From assembly GCF_014323725.1 (NCBI RefSeq), contig NZ_JABVED010000014.1, positions 165,805 to 202,713 of the forward strand: 36,909 bases of DNA, read 5' to 3'. The notes below the pieces were generated by a model, which had not been told where the DNA came from, did not search any database, and saw only the letters and a program-made list of their open reading frames with translations. A program made the translations under genes and the position numbers. Origin of the DNA: Actinokineospora xionganensis. Its GTDB lineage: Bacteria; Actinomycetota; Actinomycetes; Mycobacteriales; Pseudonocardiaceae. Of the stretch, positions 8,391 to 17,757 are shown piece after piece (position 1 is the stretch's first letter; every line of letters begins with the position of its first letter).

Positions 8391-9304
8391 CGGCCCGCGC
8401 ACCACTGCAGCACCGCCCGCGCGCTGTGGTACTTGTTCTCGGCTTGCTCGAAGGCGATGCTCGACGGCCCGTCGAGCACCTCGGCGGTGACCTCCTCGCC
8501 GCGATGGGCGGGCAGGTCGTGCATGAACACCGCCCCTGGGCAGGACTCCATGAGCCGTTCGTCCACTTGGAACGGTTCGAAGGCGTCACGCCAATCCGGC
8601 GTGGGCTTGACCGACCCGGTCGTCTGCCAACGGGTCGTGTAGACGATGTCGACGGCGGGCAGGTCGGTCATGTCGTGGCCGTGGGTGACGACCGCGCCGC
8701 TGGTCTTGGCGCTCACCGCGGCCCGGCGCAGGAAGCTCTCCTCGACGCCGTAGCCCGGCGGTGTGCGCAGATGCAGTTCCGCTCCGCGATAGCGCGACAG
8801 GGCGAGGGTCAGGGCGGTGGCCGTGTTGTTGCCCTCCCCGACGTAGAGCACGCGCAGCCCCTCGACGTCGCCGAAGTGGCGCACCATCGTGGTCAGGTCG
8901 GCCAGCGCCTGGGTCGGGTGCTCGACCGCGCTCATCGCGTTGACCACGGCCATCCGGCTCTGCGCGGCGAACGCCCGCAGCTCGGCCTCCGGGCCCGCCG
9001 TTCGCGCGACGAGCACGTCGAGCATCCGGGAGAGCACCGCGGCGGTGTCCTCGGCGGACTCCCCCGTGTTCTCCTGCAGGTCGCCGGGACCGTAGGTGAT
9101 CAGGTTGGCGCCCAACCGAAGCGCACCCGCGGAGAACGCGGTGCGGGTGCGCGTGGAGGTCTTGCGGAACAGCACGCCGACGACGGCGTCGCGCAGCGGG
9201 CGGTCGGCCTCGGCGGTCCCGGCGGCGAACTCGACGCCTCGGGCGACGATCCACCGCAGGTCGTCGTCGCCGAGGTCGTCGATGGAGATCAGGTGTCGGC
9301 GCAT
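8387..9304 (-). CDS. Ornithine-carbamoyltransferase-like enzyme with altered substrate motifs
   Basis: A 305-residue member of the aspartate/ornithine carbamoyltransferase family. The carbamoyl-phosphate site is intact: FRKTSTRTRT at 46-55 and HPTQ at 129-132. The amino-acid side differs from true OTCs. The usual HCLP motif reads HDLP (262-265), and the usual SMG loop is replaced by a TTRWQTTG segment (223-230). It starts at ATG 9304 behind GAGGAGG. Its place among Dap and diaminobutyrate genes suggests carbamoylation of a side-chain amine to a ureido group, as VioL-type enzymes do in the viomycin family. Arginine biosynthesis is unlikely because no arg genes are nearby. The substrate is inferred, not shown. 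Confidence 0.87.
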   Translation of the reverse strand: MRRHLISIDDLGDDDLRWIVARGVEFAAGTAEADRPLRDAVVGVLFRKTSTRTRTAFSAGALRLGANLITYGPGDLQENTGESAEDTAAVLSRMLDVLVARTAGPEAELRAFAAQSRMAVVNAMSAVEHPTQALADLTTMVRHFGDVEGLRVLYVGEGNNTATALTLALSRYRGAELHLRTPPGYGVEESFLRRAAVSAKTSGAVVTHGHDMTDLPAVDIVYTTRWQTTGSVKPTPDWRDAFEPFQVDERLMESCPGAVFMHDLPAHRGEEVTAEVLDGPSSIAFEQAENKYHSARAVLQWCAGR

Positions 9305-9314
9305 CGTGTCCTCC

Positions 9315-10612
<1,298 letters not shown>

Positions 10613-10616
<4 letters not shown>

Positions 10617-13600
10617 CGGGTGTCCTCTCTGCTGATCGTCGCGGCGGGCTGTGCGGCCCGCCGTCGTGGCGCCAAAGCGGGCATCGCGGGCAGGTCGGAC
10701 ACCCGCGGGTAGCCCGGCAGCGCCGCGGCGAGCGCCGCGACGGTGCCGTGGTCGAACAGGGCGCGCACCGGCACGTCGATCCCGAGCGCGGACCGCAGGC
10801 GTACCGAGACCCTGGTGGCGAGCAGGGAGTGCCCGCCCAGGTCGAAGAAGTTGTCGTGGGCGCCGACGTCGGCGACCCCGAGCACGTCTCCCCACACCTT
10901 CGCCACCGCGACCTCGCTCGGCGTGCGCGGCGCGACGATCTCGTCCGCCTCGCGCGCCGAGGGGACGGGAAGGGCTTTGCGGTCGACCTTCCCGGACGCG
11001 GTCAGCGGGAAGGCGTCGAGCACGACGTAGGCCGCGGGCGCCATGTAGTCAGGGAGCGTGCGCGTCACGAACTCGCGCAGCTCGTCCGGGCCGGGGGGTT
11101 CGCCCACGAGGTAGGCGGTGAGCTGGTACTCCCCGGTCGCGGTCGGCGTGGGGTGGACGACGGCGGAGCGGATCCGGTCGTGGGCCAGCAAAGCGGCCTC
11201 GATCTCGCCGGGTTCCATGCGGTGGCCGCGGATCTTGACCTGGTGGTCGGCGCGGCCGAGGATCTCGACCGCTCCCGCCGGAGTCCGGCGGGCGAGGTCG
11301 CCGGTGCGGTACAGGCGGGCGCCCGGGACCGAGCCGTGCGGGTCGGGCACGAACGCGGCGGCGGTGAGAGCCGCCCGGCCGTGGTAGCCGTGGGCCAGGC
11401 CGTCGCCGCCGATGTAGACCTCGCCGACTGCCCCTTCCCCCACCGGTTCCAGGTCTCCGTCCAGCAGGTGGATCACCGTGTTCGCCGCGGGCGCCCAGTC
11501 GAGGACGTTCCCTTCGGCGTCGAGGCGGGCGGTGGTCGCCCACACGGTGATCTCCGTGGGCCCGTAGAGGTCCCAGACCTCGGCGCCGTCGGCGCTCAGG
11601 GCGCGGGTCAGTTCGGTGGGCAGCTTCTCGCCGCCGCTGAGGACGGTGAGGCCGCCCGCGGGCCGCCACCCGGTCTCCACCAGCATTCGCAGCGTCGTCG
11701 GGGTGGCCTGCACGAGCGCGGGCCGGGTGTCGGCGATCAGCCGGACCATCCGCTCCGGGTCGCGGGCCTGCTCGGTGTCGGCGATGACGACCTGGCCGCC
11801 GACCAGCAGCGGCACGTACAGCTCCAGCACCGACGGGTCGAACGACATCGTCGTCAGGGCGACGACCGCCGCTCCGGGCGCCACGCCCGGCCGGTCCGCC
11901 ATGGACAGCGCGAAGTTGGCAAGCCCCCGGTGGTGGATCATCACGCCCTTCGGCGTGCCGGTGGACCCCGAGGTGTAGATGACGTAGGCAAGTTCGGCCG
12001 GTCCGCTTCGATGCCCGAGCGTGGTGCCGGGCCGGGCGGCGATGGCGGCCCGGTCGCGGTCGACGAGGACCGTCGTGACATCAGGGAACGCGCCTGCCAG
12101 CGGCTCCTGGGTGATGACCACGGCGGCGCCCGCGTCGGAGCGCATGAACTCCAGGCGGGCGCTCGGGAACATCGGGTCCAGCGGCAGGTACGCGCCACCG
12201 GTCTTGAGCACGGCCAGGAACGCGACCAGCAGGTCGATTCCTCGGTCGAGGTGCACCCCGACGAGCGTTCCGGGACCGACGCCGAGCGCGCGCAGATGGT
12301 GGGCGAGCCGGTTGGTGGCGGCTTCGAGGTCCGCGTAGGTCAGCTCCACGGCGCCGGACCGCACCGCGAGCGCGTCCGGTGTGGACAGTGCCTGCCGGGT
12401 GATCAGCTCGGGCAGCGTCGCGTCGGGCAGCTCCCGGGCGGTGTCGTTGCCCAGGGCCAGCAGCCTGCGGCGTTCCCTGCCGGGCAGCGGCTCCACGCCT
12501 CGGGCGAGGTCCGCCACCGCGACTTCCGGCTCGGCCAGGACGGTTTCCAGCATGCGCACGTAGCCTGCGGCCAGCGTCCGGACCGAGTCCTCGTCGAACA
12601 GCGCGGTGGCGTACTGCAGCCGGGCGCCGATGCCGCCGTCGGGCCGCACCCTCAGGTCGAGCACGATGTCGAACGCGGAGGCGCCCAGCGGCGCGGGCAC
12701 CAGCTCGACGGCGAGGCCGGGCAGGGTGATCTCCTCGGTTCCCGCGGGCAACAGGGAGAACGTCACCTGGAACAGCGGGTTGCGGGACATGTCCCGCTCG
12801 GGCGCCAGTTCGCCGACCACACGCTCGAACGGCAGCTCGGCGTGGGTGAACGCGGTGAGCGCGGTGTCGCGCACCCGGTGCACCAGGTCGCGGAACGTGG
12901 TCGCGCCCGCGGTGTCGGTGCGCAGGACGACCGTGTTGACGAACAGGCCGATGAGACCTTCGACGTCGACCCGGCCGCGACCGGCGACCGGGGTGCCGAC
13001 GGCGATGTCGGTCTGGCCGGTGTAGCGGGCCAGCTGCGCCTTGAACGCGGCCAGCAGCACCATGAACCGGGTCGAGCCGTGGCCGCGGGCCAGCTTGTCG
13101 ATGTCGGCGACGAGTCCGGCGGGCAGCTCGAACCGCAGGACGTCGCTGGCGCCGTCCCATTCGGCGGGCCGGGGTCGGTCGGTGGGCAGGCGCAGGGGCT
13201 TGAGCCCGGCCAGCCTGCCGCGCCAGTAGTCGAGCGCACGGGTCAGCCGGGGACCCTCCAGCAGCTCGCGCTGCCGGTCGGCGTACTCCCCGTACCGCAG
13301 CGGCAATGGCGCGAGAGCCGCGGGCGCGCCGCCGGTTCGCTCGTCGTAGCCCGCGGCCAGCTCACGGCCGAGGATGCCCCAGGACCAGCCGTCGAACGCG
13401 ATGTGGTGCACCACGAACAGCAGCAGGTGGTCGTCGGCGGCGATCCGGGCGAGGGTCAGCCGGAACGGCGGGTCGGCCGCGAGGTCGAACGGTCTGGCCA
13501 GTTCCCGGTCGAACAGCGCCGGGATGTCGCACTCCCCCGCCAGATCCACCCGCTCGACGACGACCTCGACGTGATCGTCGACCTCCTCCACGGGAACGCC

Positions 13601-13828
13601 GTCCATCGCCCGGTAGCGGGTGCGCAGCACCTCGTGCCGGTCGACGATCGCGGCGAACGCGCCGGTGAGCGCGTCGACGTCGAGGCGGCCGCGGATGCGC
13701 AGCGCCATCGGCAGCTGGTAGTCCGCCGAGCCGGGCCGCAGCTGGTCGAGGAACCACAGCCGCTGCTGGGCGAACGACGCCGCCCTCGCGGTGCCGATCC
13801 CCCGCTCCGAACCGTTGTGCCAGTCCAC
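10613..13828 (-). CDS. Single-module NRPS: condensation-adenylation-carrier, no thioesterase
   Basis: A 1071-residue NRPS. The condensation domain covers about 15-440, with the catalytic HHIAFDG at 141-147. The adenylation domain covers about 465-960, with YTSGSTGTPKG near 618, FDPS, YGPTE, YRTGD and a C-terminal SGKVD lysine. The carrier domain has its attachment serine at Ser1001 (LGGHSLL). A manual pocket reading gives D-P-L-Q-V-S-L-V-W-K, which I cannot assign to an amino acid. There is no thioesterase, reductase or epimerase, and none follows in the operon. A condensation domain in front implies an upstream donor, and the only other loaded carrier visible is the one at 2261-2497. GTG start; GGGAG lies about 8 bases upstream. 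Confidence 0.95.
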
Positions 13829-13843
13829 AATCCACGCTCCCGC

Positions 13844-13862
13844 CGGTCACCAGTGGTGACCG
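13844..13862. promoter_or_regulatory. Perfect inverted repeat in the NRPS/mbtH divergent promoter
   Basis: CGGTCACC-AGT-GGTGACCG, 8-bp arms with a 3-bp centre, lies 16 bases upstream of the NRPS start within the 181-bp gap between the two divergent operons. A dimeric regulator could bind here and control both. The rest of the gap holds no gene. Confidence 0.5.
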
Positions 13863-13983
13863 AGAGCGTGCTCGCCGCGGGGCGGGCGGCGACAGAGAAG
13901 GAACCGCAGCCCCGCACCGCCGGTGCCGCTGCGCGTTTGTCTCTACGGCGCGGCGGCTCCCGCGGGCACGCTCGGTGGCCAGT

Positions 13984-13991
13984 ACCCCTGA
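13984..13991 (+). promoter_or_regulatory. ACCCCTGA motif upstream of mbtH
   Basis: The 8-mer ACCCCTGA sits 18 bases before the mbtH start, just ahead of its GGAGGA ribosome site. The same 8-mer with similar flanks occurs twice upstream of lanM (17621 and 17676), suggesting a shared regulator. The function is inferred. Confidence 0.35.
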
Positions 13992-14009
13992 CAGCGCGGA
14001 GGATCAGCG

Positions 14010-14225
14010 ATGGCCGACGACACCGACGATGGCACCTACCTGGTGGTGCTCAACGATGAGGAGCAGTACTCGATCTGGCGAGCCGATCGCGAACTGCCGC
14101 TCGGCTGGCACGCCGAAGGCACCCAGGGAACCCGGCAGCACTGCCTGGACCACATCGCCGTCGTGTGGACGGACATGCGCCCGCTGAGCCTGCGTCGCCA
14201 GATGGCGCAGTCGGCGCAGAACTGA
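14010..14225 (+). CDS. mbtH: MbtH-like protein
   Basis: A 71-residue MbtH-family protein. It carries the family signature: LVVLNDEEQYSIW, then LPLGWH, CLDHI and WTDMRPLSLR. These proteins bind NRPS adenylation domains and help their folding and activity. It is the first gene of the divergent plus-strand operon, preceded by GGAGGA at 13998-14003, and its stop lies 4 bases before sbnA. The likely partners are the adenylation domains at 3426-4862 and 10613-13828. Confidence 0.96.
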   Translation: MADDTDDGTYLVVLNDEEQYSIWRADRELPLGWHAEGTQGTRQHCLDHIAVVWTDMRPLSLRRQMAQSAQN

Positions 14226-14229
14226 CGTC

Positions 14230-15234
14230 ATGGGTGGCTATGGCGCCGAGGCCGGGGTGCTGTCCGCGGTCGGCTCGACTCCGCTGGTGGAACTGACACG
14301 GCTGCTTCCGGGCAGCCCGTTCACCCTCTACGCGAAGTTGGAGGCGGCCAACCCCGGCGGCAGCATCAAGGACCGATCGGCCTACGTGATGCTGTCCGAA
14401 GCGATTCACACCGGCACGGTGATCCCGGGCCGGTCCACTGTGGTCGAATCCAGTTCCGGCAATCTCGGGATCGGGCTGGCCCAGGCGTGCCGCTACTTCG
14501 ACGTGCGGTTCATCTGCGTCGTCGACCCCCGCACCAACCCGCAGAACATCGCGATCATGCGGGCCTATGGCGCGGAGGTCCACACGGTCACCGAGCGGGA
14601 CCCGGCGACCGGGGAGTATCTGCCGACCCGGATCCGCCGGGTGCGGGAGCTGACGGCGACCCTGCCCGACGCCTACTGCCCCAACCAGTACGCCAACCCG
14701 CTCAACGCGTGGGCGCACCAGACGACCATGCGGGAGATCGTCGACTCCCTGGGCAAGCCACCGGACTACCTCGTGTGCACGGTCAGCTCGTGCGGGACCC
14801 TGCGCGGATGCTCCGAGTACGTGCGCGAGCACGACCTGCCCGTGCGGATCGTGGCGGTGGACGCGGAAAGCAGTGCGATCTTCCACGAACCCGTCGGCCG
14901 CAGGCTCATCCCGGGGCACGGCGCGGCGGTGCCGCCCGCGCTGCTGCGGCTCGACCTCGCCGACGAGGTGGTGCACGTCAACGACCTCGACGCGCTGGTC
15001 GGCTGCAGGCGGCTGGTCAACCGGGAGGCGATCCTCGCGGGTGGCTCCTCGGGCGCCGTCGTGACGGCGGTGAGCAGGCTGGACATCCCGGCCGGGTCGA
15101 CCGTCGCGGTGATCCTTCCGGACAGCGGCGCGCGCTACCTCGACACGATCTACGACGACGCCTGGGTGGAAGTCCACTTCGGCGACGTCGCCGACCTTTG
15201 GAAGGACGACGCCATGGAGGTGGCCCGTTGTTGA
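14230..15234 (+). CDS. sbnA: SbnA-like Dap synthase, first step (O-phosphoserine + glutamate)
   Basis: A 334-residue PLP enzyme of the cysteine-synthase fold. The PLP lysine is Lys47 in NPGGSIKDRSA, with SSSGNLGIG as the substrate loop and a C-terminal GGSSGAVV phosphate-binding loop. SbnA couples O-phospho-L-serine and L-glutamate to N-(1-amino-1-carboxy-2-ethyl)glutamate, the precursor of L-2,3-diaminopropionate. The adjacent sbnB, overlapping it, makes this assignment much firmer than cysteine or cystathionine synthase. VioB in viomycin biosynthesis is the analogous enzyme. Confidence 0.92.
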   Translation: MGGYGAEAGVLSAVGSTPLVELTRLLPGSPFTLYAKLEAANPGGSIKDRSAYVMLSEAIHTGTVIPGRSTVVESSSGNLGIGLAQACRYFDVRFICVVDPRTNPQNIAIMRAYGAEVHTVTERDPATGEYLPTRIRRVRELTATLPDAYCPNQYANPLNAWAHQTTMREIVDSLGKPPDYLVCTVSSCGTLRGCSEYVREHDLPVRIVAVDAESSAIFHEPVGRRLIPGHGAAVPPALLRLDLADEVVHVNDLDALVGCRRLVNREAILAGGSSGAVVTAVSRLDIPAGSTVAVILPDSGARYLDTIYDDAWVEVHFGDVADLWKDDAMEVARC

Positions 15235-16238
15235 TCGTCGGCAATGATGCGGTCCGGCAGGTGCTCGACGGCAACGAGCACGCCGTGCTGGACGCGGTGC
15301 GCTCGGCGTACCGCGGTCACGAACTGGGCCGCTCGGCCCTGCCGCACTCGGTGTTCCTCCGGTTCCCCGACGACGCCCGCAACCGCATCATCGGGCTGCC
15401 CGCCTACCTGGGCGGCGACGACGGCGGGGTGGCGGGGATGAAGTGGGTCGCGTCGTTCCCCGGCAACGTGGCCGCCGGGCTGCAGCGGGCGTCGGCGACG
15501 ATCGTGCTGAACTCGATGGCCACCGGTCAGCCGGTGGCGTTCCTCGAGGGATCGACGATCTCGGCCCGGCGGACCGCGGCGAGCGCGGCACTGGCCGCGG
15601 CCACCCTTCGTCCGTCCACTGAGGACACAGGGTTGGCGGTCGTCGGGTGCGGTCTGATCAATTTCGAGGTGCTGCGGTTCGTCCGGGCCGTCTGCCCGTC
15701 GCTGCGCGAGGTGACGGTGTTCGACCTGGATCCGCGGCGGGCGGCCGAGTTCGCGCTGCGCTGCGACGCCGATCTCGAGGTGCGGGTCGTGGAGCGGATC
15801 GAAGACGCCGTGGCGGCGCACCGGCTGGTGAGCCTCGCGACGACGGCGTCGACCCCGCACCTGGACCTGGGCGCGTTCGCGCCGGGCACCCTGGTGCTGC
15901 ACGTGTCGCTGCGGGACATCACCATCGACGGCGTCCTGTCGGCGGTCAACATCGTCGACGACACCGATCATGTCTGCCGGGCGGCCACCTCGCTGCACCT
16001 GGCCGAGCAGCACGTCGGGAACCGCGACTTCGTCTCGTCGTCGATCGGCGAGCTGCTGCTCACCGACACCGAGCACGCGCGCGACCCCGAGAAGGTGACG
16101 CTGTTCTCCCCGTTCGGGTTGGGCGTGCTTGATCTCGCGGTGGCGGACCTGGTGCTGCGCGAGGCCAGGGCGGCGGGTCTCGGCTTCGACCTCCCCGGGT
16201 TCCTCCCCCACCCGGAGCCGGTCACCACGAACGCCTAA
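15228..16238 (+). CDS. sbnB: SbnB-like NAD-dependent Dap-forming dehydrogenase
   Basis: About 336 residues of the ornithine cyclodeaminase/mu-crystallin family. The Rossmann motif reads LAVVGCGLINFEVL, and the N-terminal half carries GMKWVASFPGN, typical of SbnB. SbnB oxidises the SbnA product with NAD and releases L-2,3-diaminopropionate and 2-oxoglutarate. The start is TTG at 15228 (or the adjacent TTG at 15231), overlapping the sbnA stop, with GGAGG at 15216-15220 at proper distance. No ATG or GTG gives a sensible alternative start. Its presence directly after sbnA shows that Dap is a precursor of the cluster product. Confidence 0.92.
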   Translation: MLIVGNDAVRQVLDGNEHAVLDAVRSAYRGHELGRSALPHSVFLRFPDDARNRIIGLPAYLGGDDGGVAGMKWVASFPGNVAAGLQRASATIVLNSMATGQPVAFLEGSTISARRTAASAALAAATLRPSTEDTGLAVVGCGLINFEVLRFVRAVCPSLREVTVFDLDPRRAAEFALRCDADLEVRVVERIEDAVAAHRLVSLATTASTPHLDLGAFAPGTLVLHVSLRDITIDGVLSAVNIVDDTDHVCRAATSLHLAEQHVGNRDFVSSSIGELLLTDTEHARDPEKVTLFSPFGLGVLDLAVADLVLREARAAGLGFDLPGFLPHPEPVTTNA

Positions 16239-16249
16239 GCGGGACAACG

Positions 16250-16284
16250 GGAAGAGGGCCGACTCACCGAGTCGGCCCTCTTCC
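16250..16284. terminator. Bidirectional terminator between sbnB and the LuxR pair
   Basis: A 16-bp perfect hairpin (16250-16265 with 16269-16284, loop ACC) followed by a short T-rich stretch. It lies between the convergent sbnB and LuxR genes and can serve both. Confidence 0.9.
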
Positions 16285-16293
16285 TTGTTTCGG

Positions 16294-16881
16294 TCAGATC
16301 AGGCCGGTGCGCACCGCCAGCGCGACCGCGTGCGCGCGGTTGCGCACGTGCAGCCGGGCCATGAGGTCGTAGATCACGTTCTTCACGGTGTGCTCGGAAC
16401 ACGCGAGCGCCTCGGCGATCGCGGCGTTGCCGTGACCGTCGGCCATCAGCGTCAGCACCGCGGTCTGGCGGGGAGTCAGCCGGGTGGGGATCCGGGGCGC
16501 GCTGACCGGCGGCTCGGGTGTGCCGCCGAGCAGCCGGACGAGCACTTCGTGCGGCAGCCGTCCGTCGCCGTCGCGGGCCGAGTGCAGCGCGGCGACGAGC
16601 TGGTTGGGGCCCGCGTTCGACCGCACCATCGTCTTCACTCCCGAGCGCACCGCGCGCCGGGCGTCGTCAGCGGAAACGGTGTCCGCGACCACGACCACCG
16701 GGTACTCCCGCGACGCCCACCCGGCGAGCGCCTCGTCCACCGTGCCCGCCGCGGAGACCACGACGGCGTCGGGCGAGGCGGCCGGGCTGACCGAGACCCC
16801 GGCGTCGCGCAGGGCCGACAGCACGGTCGCCCGCACGGCGGATTCGGGACCGTTGACGTGAACCAGCAGTGGCGCGGTCAC
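16294..16881 (-). CDS. LuxR-family regulator with degenerate receiver-like domain (1)
   Basis: A 195-residue protein with a C-terminal LuxR/NarL helix-turn-helix (LTPRQTAVLTLMADGHGNAAIAEAL, about 132-195) and an N-terminal receiver-like domain. Where response regulators have the phospho-accepting aspartate, the strand reads DAVVVSAAG, with no aspartate at its end, so classical phosphorylation is unlikely. It overlaps the upstream LuxR gene by GTGA. The two proteins share the ending RNRAHAVA and the overall layout and look like tandem duplicates. They divide region 1 from the LanM locus and could regulate either. No histidine kinase is nearby. Confidence 0.85.
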   Translation of the reverse strand: MTAPLLVHVNGPESAVRATVLSALRDAGVSVSPAASPDAVVVSAAGTVDEALAGWASREYPVVVVADTVSADDARRAVRSGVKTMVRSNAGPNQLVAALHSARDGDGRLPHEVLVRLLGGTPEPPVSAPRIPTRLTPRQTAVLTLMADGHGNAAIAEALACSEHTVKNVIYDLMARLHVRNRAHAVALAVRTGLI

Positions 16882-17522
16882 AGGAGGCCCGCCCGGATCG
16901 CGTAGGCGACGGCGTGGGCGCGGTTGCGCAGCCGGAACCGGCGGGTGATGTCGTGCACGACCACCGCGACCGTCCGGGTGGAGTAGGACAGCTCCTTGGC
17001 GATCTCGCCGGTCTCCCGCCCTTCGGCGACCAGGGCCAGGACGGCGCGTTCCCGCTCGGAGAGACCGGGGCCCGCGGACCGGGCGTGCGGGATCGAGACC
17101 GCCGCGCCGAAGCCGGAGCCGAGTTCGGTGCCGATCTCAGTGCCGAGGAGCCGGTCGAGCATGTCGGGTGGCACCGTGCAGTCCCCGGCCGCGGCGGCGA
17201 GCACGGTGCGGGCTAATCGGTTCGGCCCCGCCTCCCTACGGCGCAGCAGACCGCGCGCGCCCGCGGCGATCACGTGCAGCACCTCCGCGGGCGCGACATC
17301 GGTGGCCACCAGGACCACCTCCGGTCGGTGCGCGGCCACCCTGGTGGCCCGCACCAAATCCAGCGCCTCGGCGTCGACGCCGTCGACGATCACGACCGTC
17401 ACCTGGGCGGGTCCGCCCGTGGTCACGACCTCGACGTCCGGGCAGGAGTGCAGCGCCGCGACCGCGCCCGCCTCCAGCATCGGATCCACTGCGACGACAT
17501 CGACGCGCACCGGTTCACCCAT
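16878..17522 (-). CDS. LuxR-family regulator with degenerate receiver-like domain (2)
   Basis: A 214-residue protein starting at ATG 17522 behind GGGAG. An N-terminal receiver-like domain (VTVVIVDG in the phospho-acceptor strand) precedes a LuxR-type helix-turn-helix near 150-214 (LSERERAVLALVAEGRETGEIAK). The reading frame stays open upstream to 18437, but that extension is only the shadow of lanM. The gene is divergent from lanM across a 223-bp intergenic region and is translationally coupled to the second LuxR gene. A role in switching on lanM, the NRPS operons, or both is inferred from position and from shared promoter motifs. Confidence 0.87.
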   Translation of the reverse strand: MGEPVRVDVVAVDPMLEAGAVAALHSCPDVEVVTTGGPAQVTVVIVDGVDAEALDLVRATRVAAHRPEVVLVATDVAPAEVLHVIAAGARGLLRRREAGPNRLARTVLAAAAGDCTVPPDMLDRLLGTEIGTELGSGFGAAVSIPHARSAGPGLSERERAVLALVAEGRETGEIAKELSYSTRTVAVVVHDITRRFRLRNRAHAVAYAIRAGLL

Positions 17523-17620
17523 GGTGTTCTCCCTCGGACGACCTGTCGGATCTCTCGGGGAGAAGCTTCGACGCGCACGGGCCGCACCACATCGGGCCCG
17601 CACCCCCACATTTGCCGCAC

Positions 17621-17683
17621 ACCCCTGACCAGCGGCGGACCTCGGCTGTCGGGTCCACCGGATCGCGCCTGGCAGACCCCTGA
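17621..17683 (+). promoter_or_regulatory. Two ACCCCTGA motifs upstream of lanM
   Basis: ACCCCTGA occurs at 17621-17628 and 17676-17683, 55 bases apart (about five helical turns), in the gap between the LuxR gene and lanM. The flanks resemble those of the copy upstream of mbtH (a CA or CAG before, an A/C-rich pair then GC after). They are possible activator sites. Confidence 0.35.
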
Positions 17684-17702
17684 ACGCGGGCCCGCGGGAA
17701 TG

Positions 17703-17757
17703 TGCGTGGTCGCCACGCATGACCTGACGCCGTGCGACTGGCACGGTGTGCACCGTG
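17703..17757. promoter_or_regulatory. Two perfect inverted repeats at the lanM start
   Basis: TGCGTGG-TCG-CCACGCA (17703-17719) and CACGGTG-TG-CACCGTG (17742-17757). The second covers both candidate start codons of lanM (GTG 17746 and GTG 17755). There is no ribosome site, so these may be operator elements of a leaderless or near-leaderless transcript, or RNA structure controlling translation. Confidence 0.4.

Noticed and set aside
8387..9304. Arginine biosynthesis (argF)
   Set aside because: No other arg genes nearby, and the ornithine motifs are altered.
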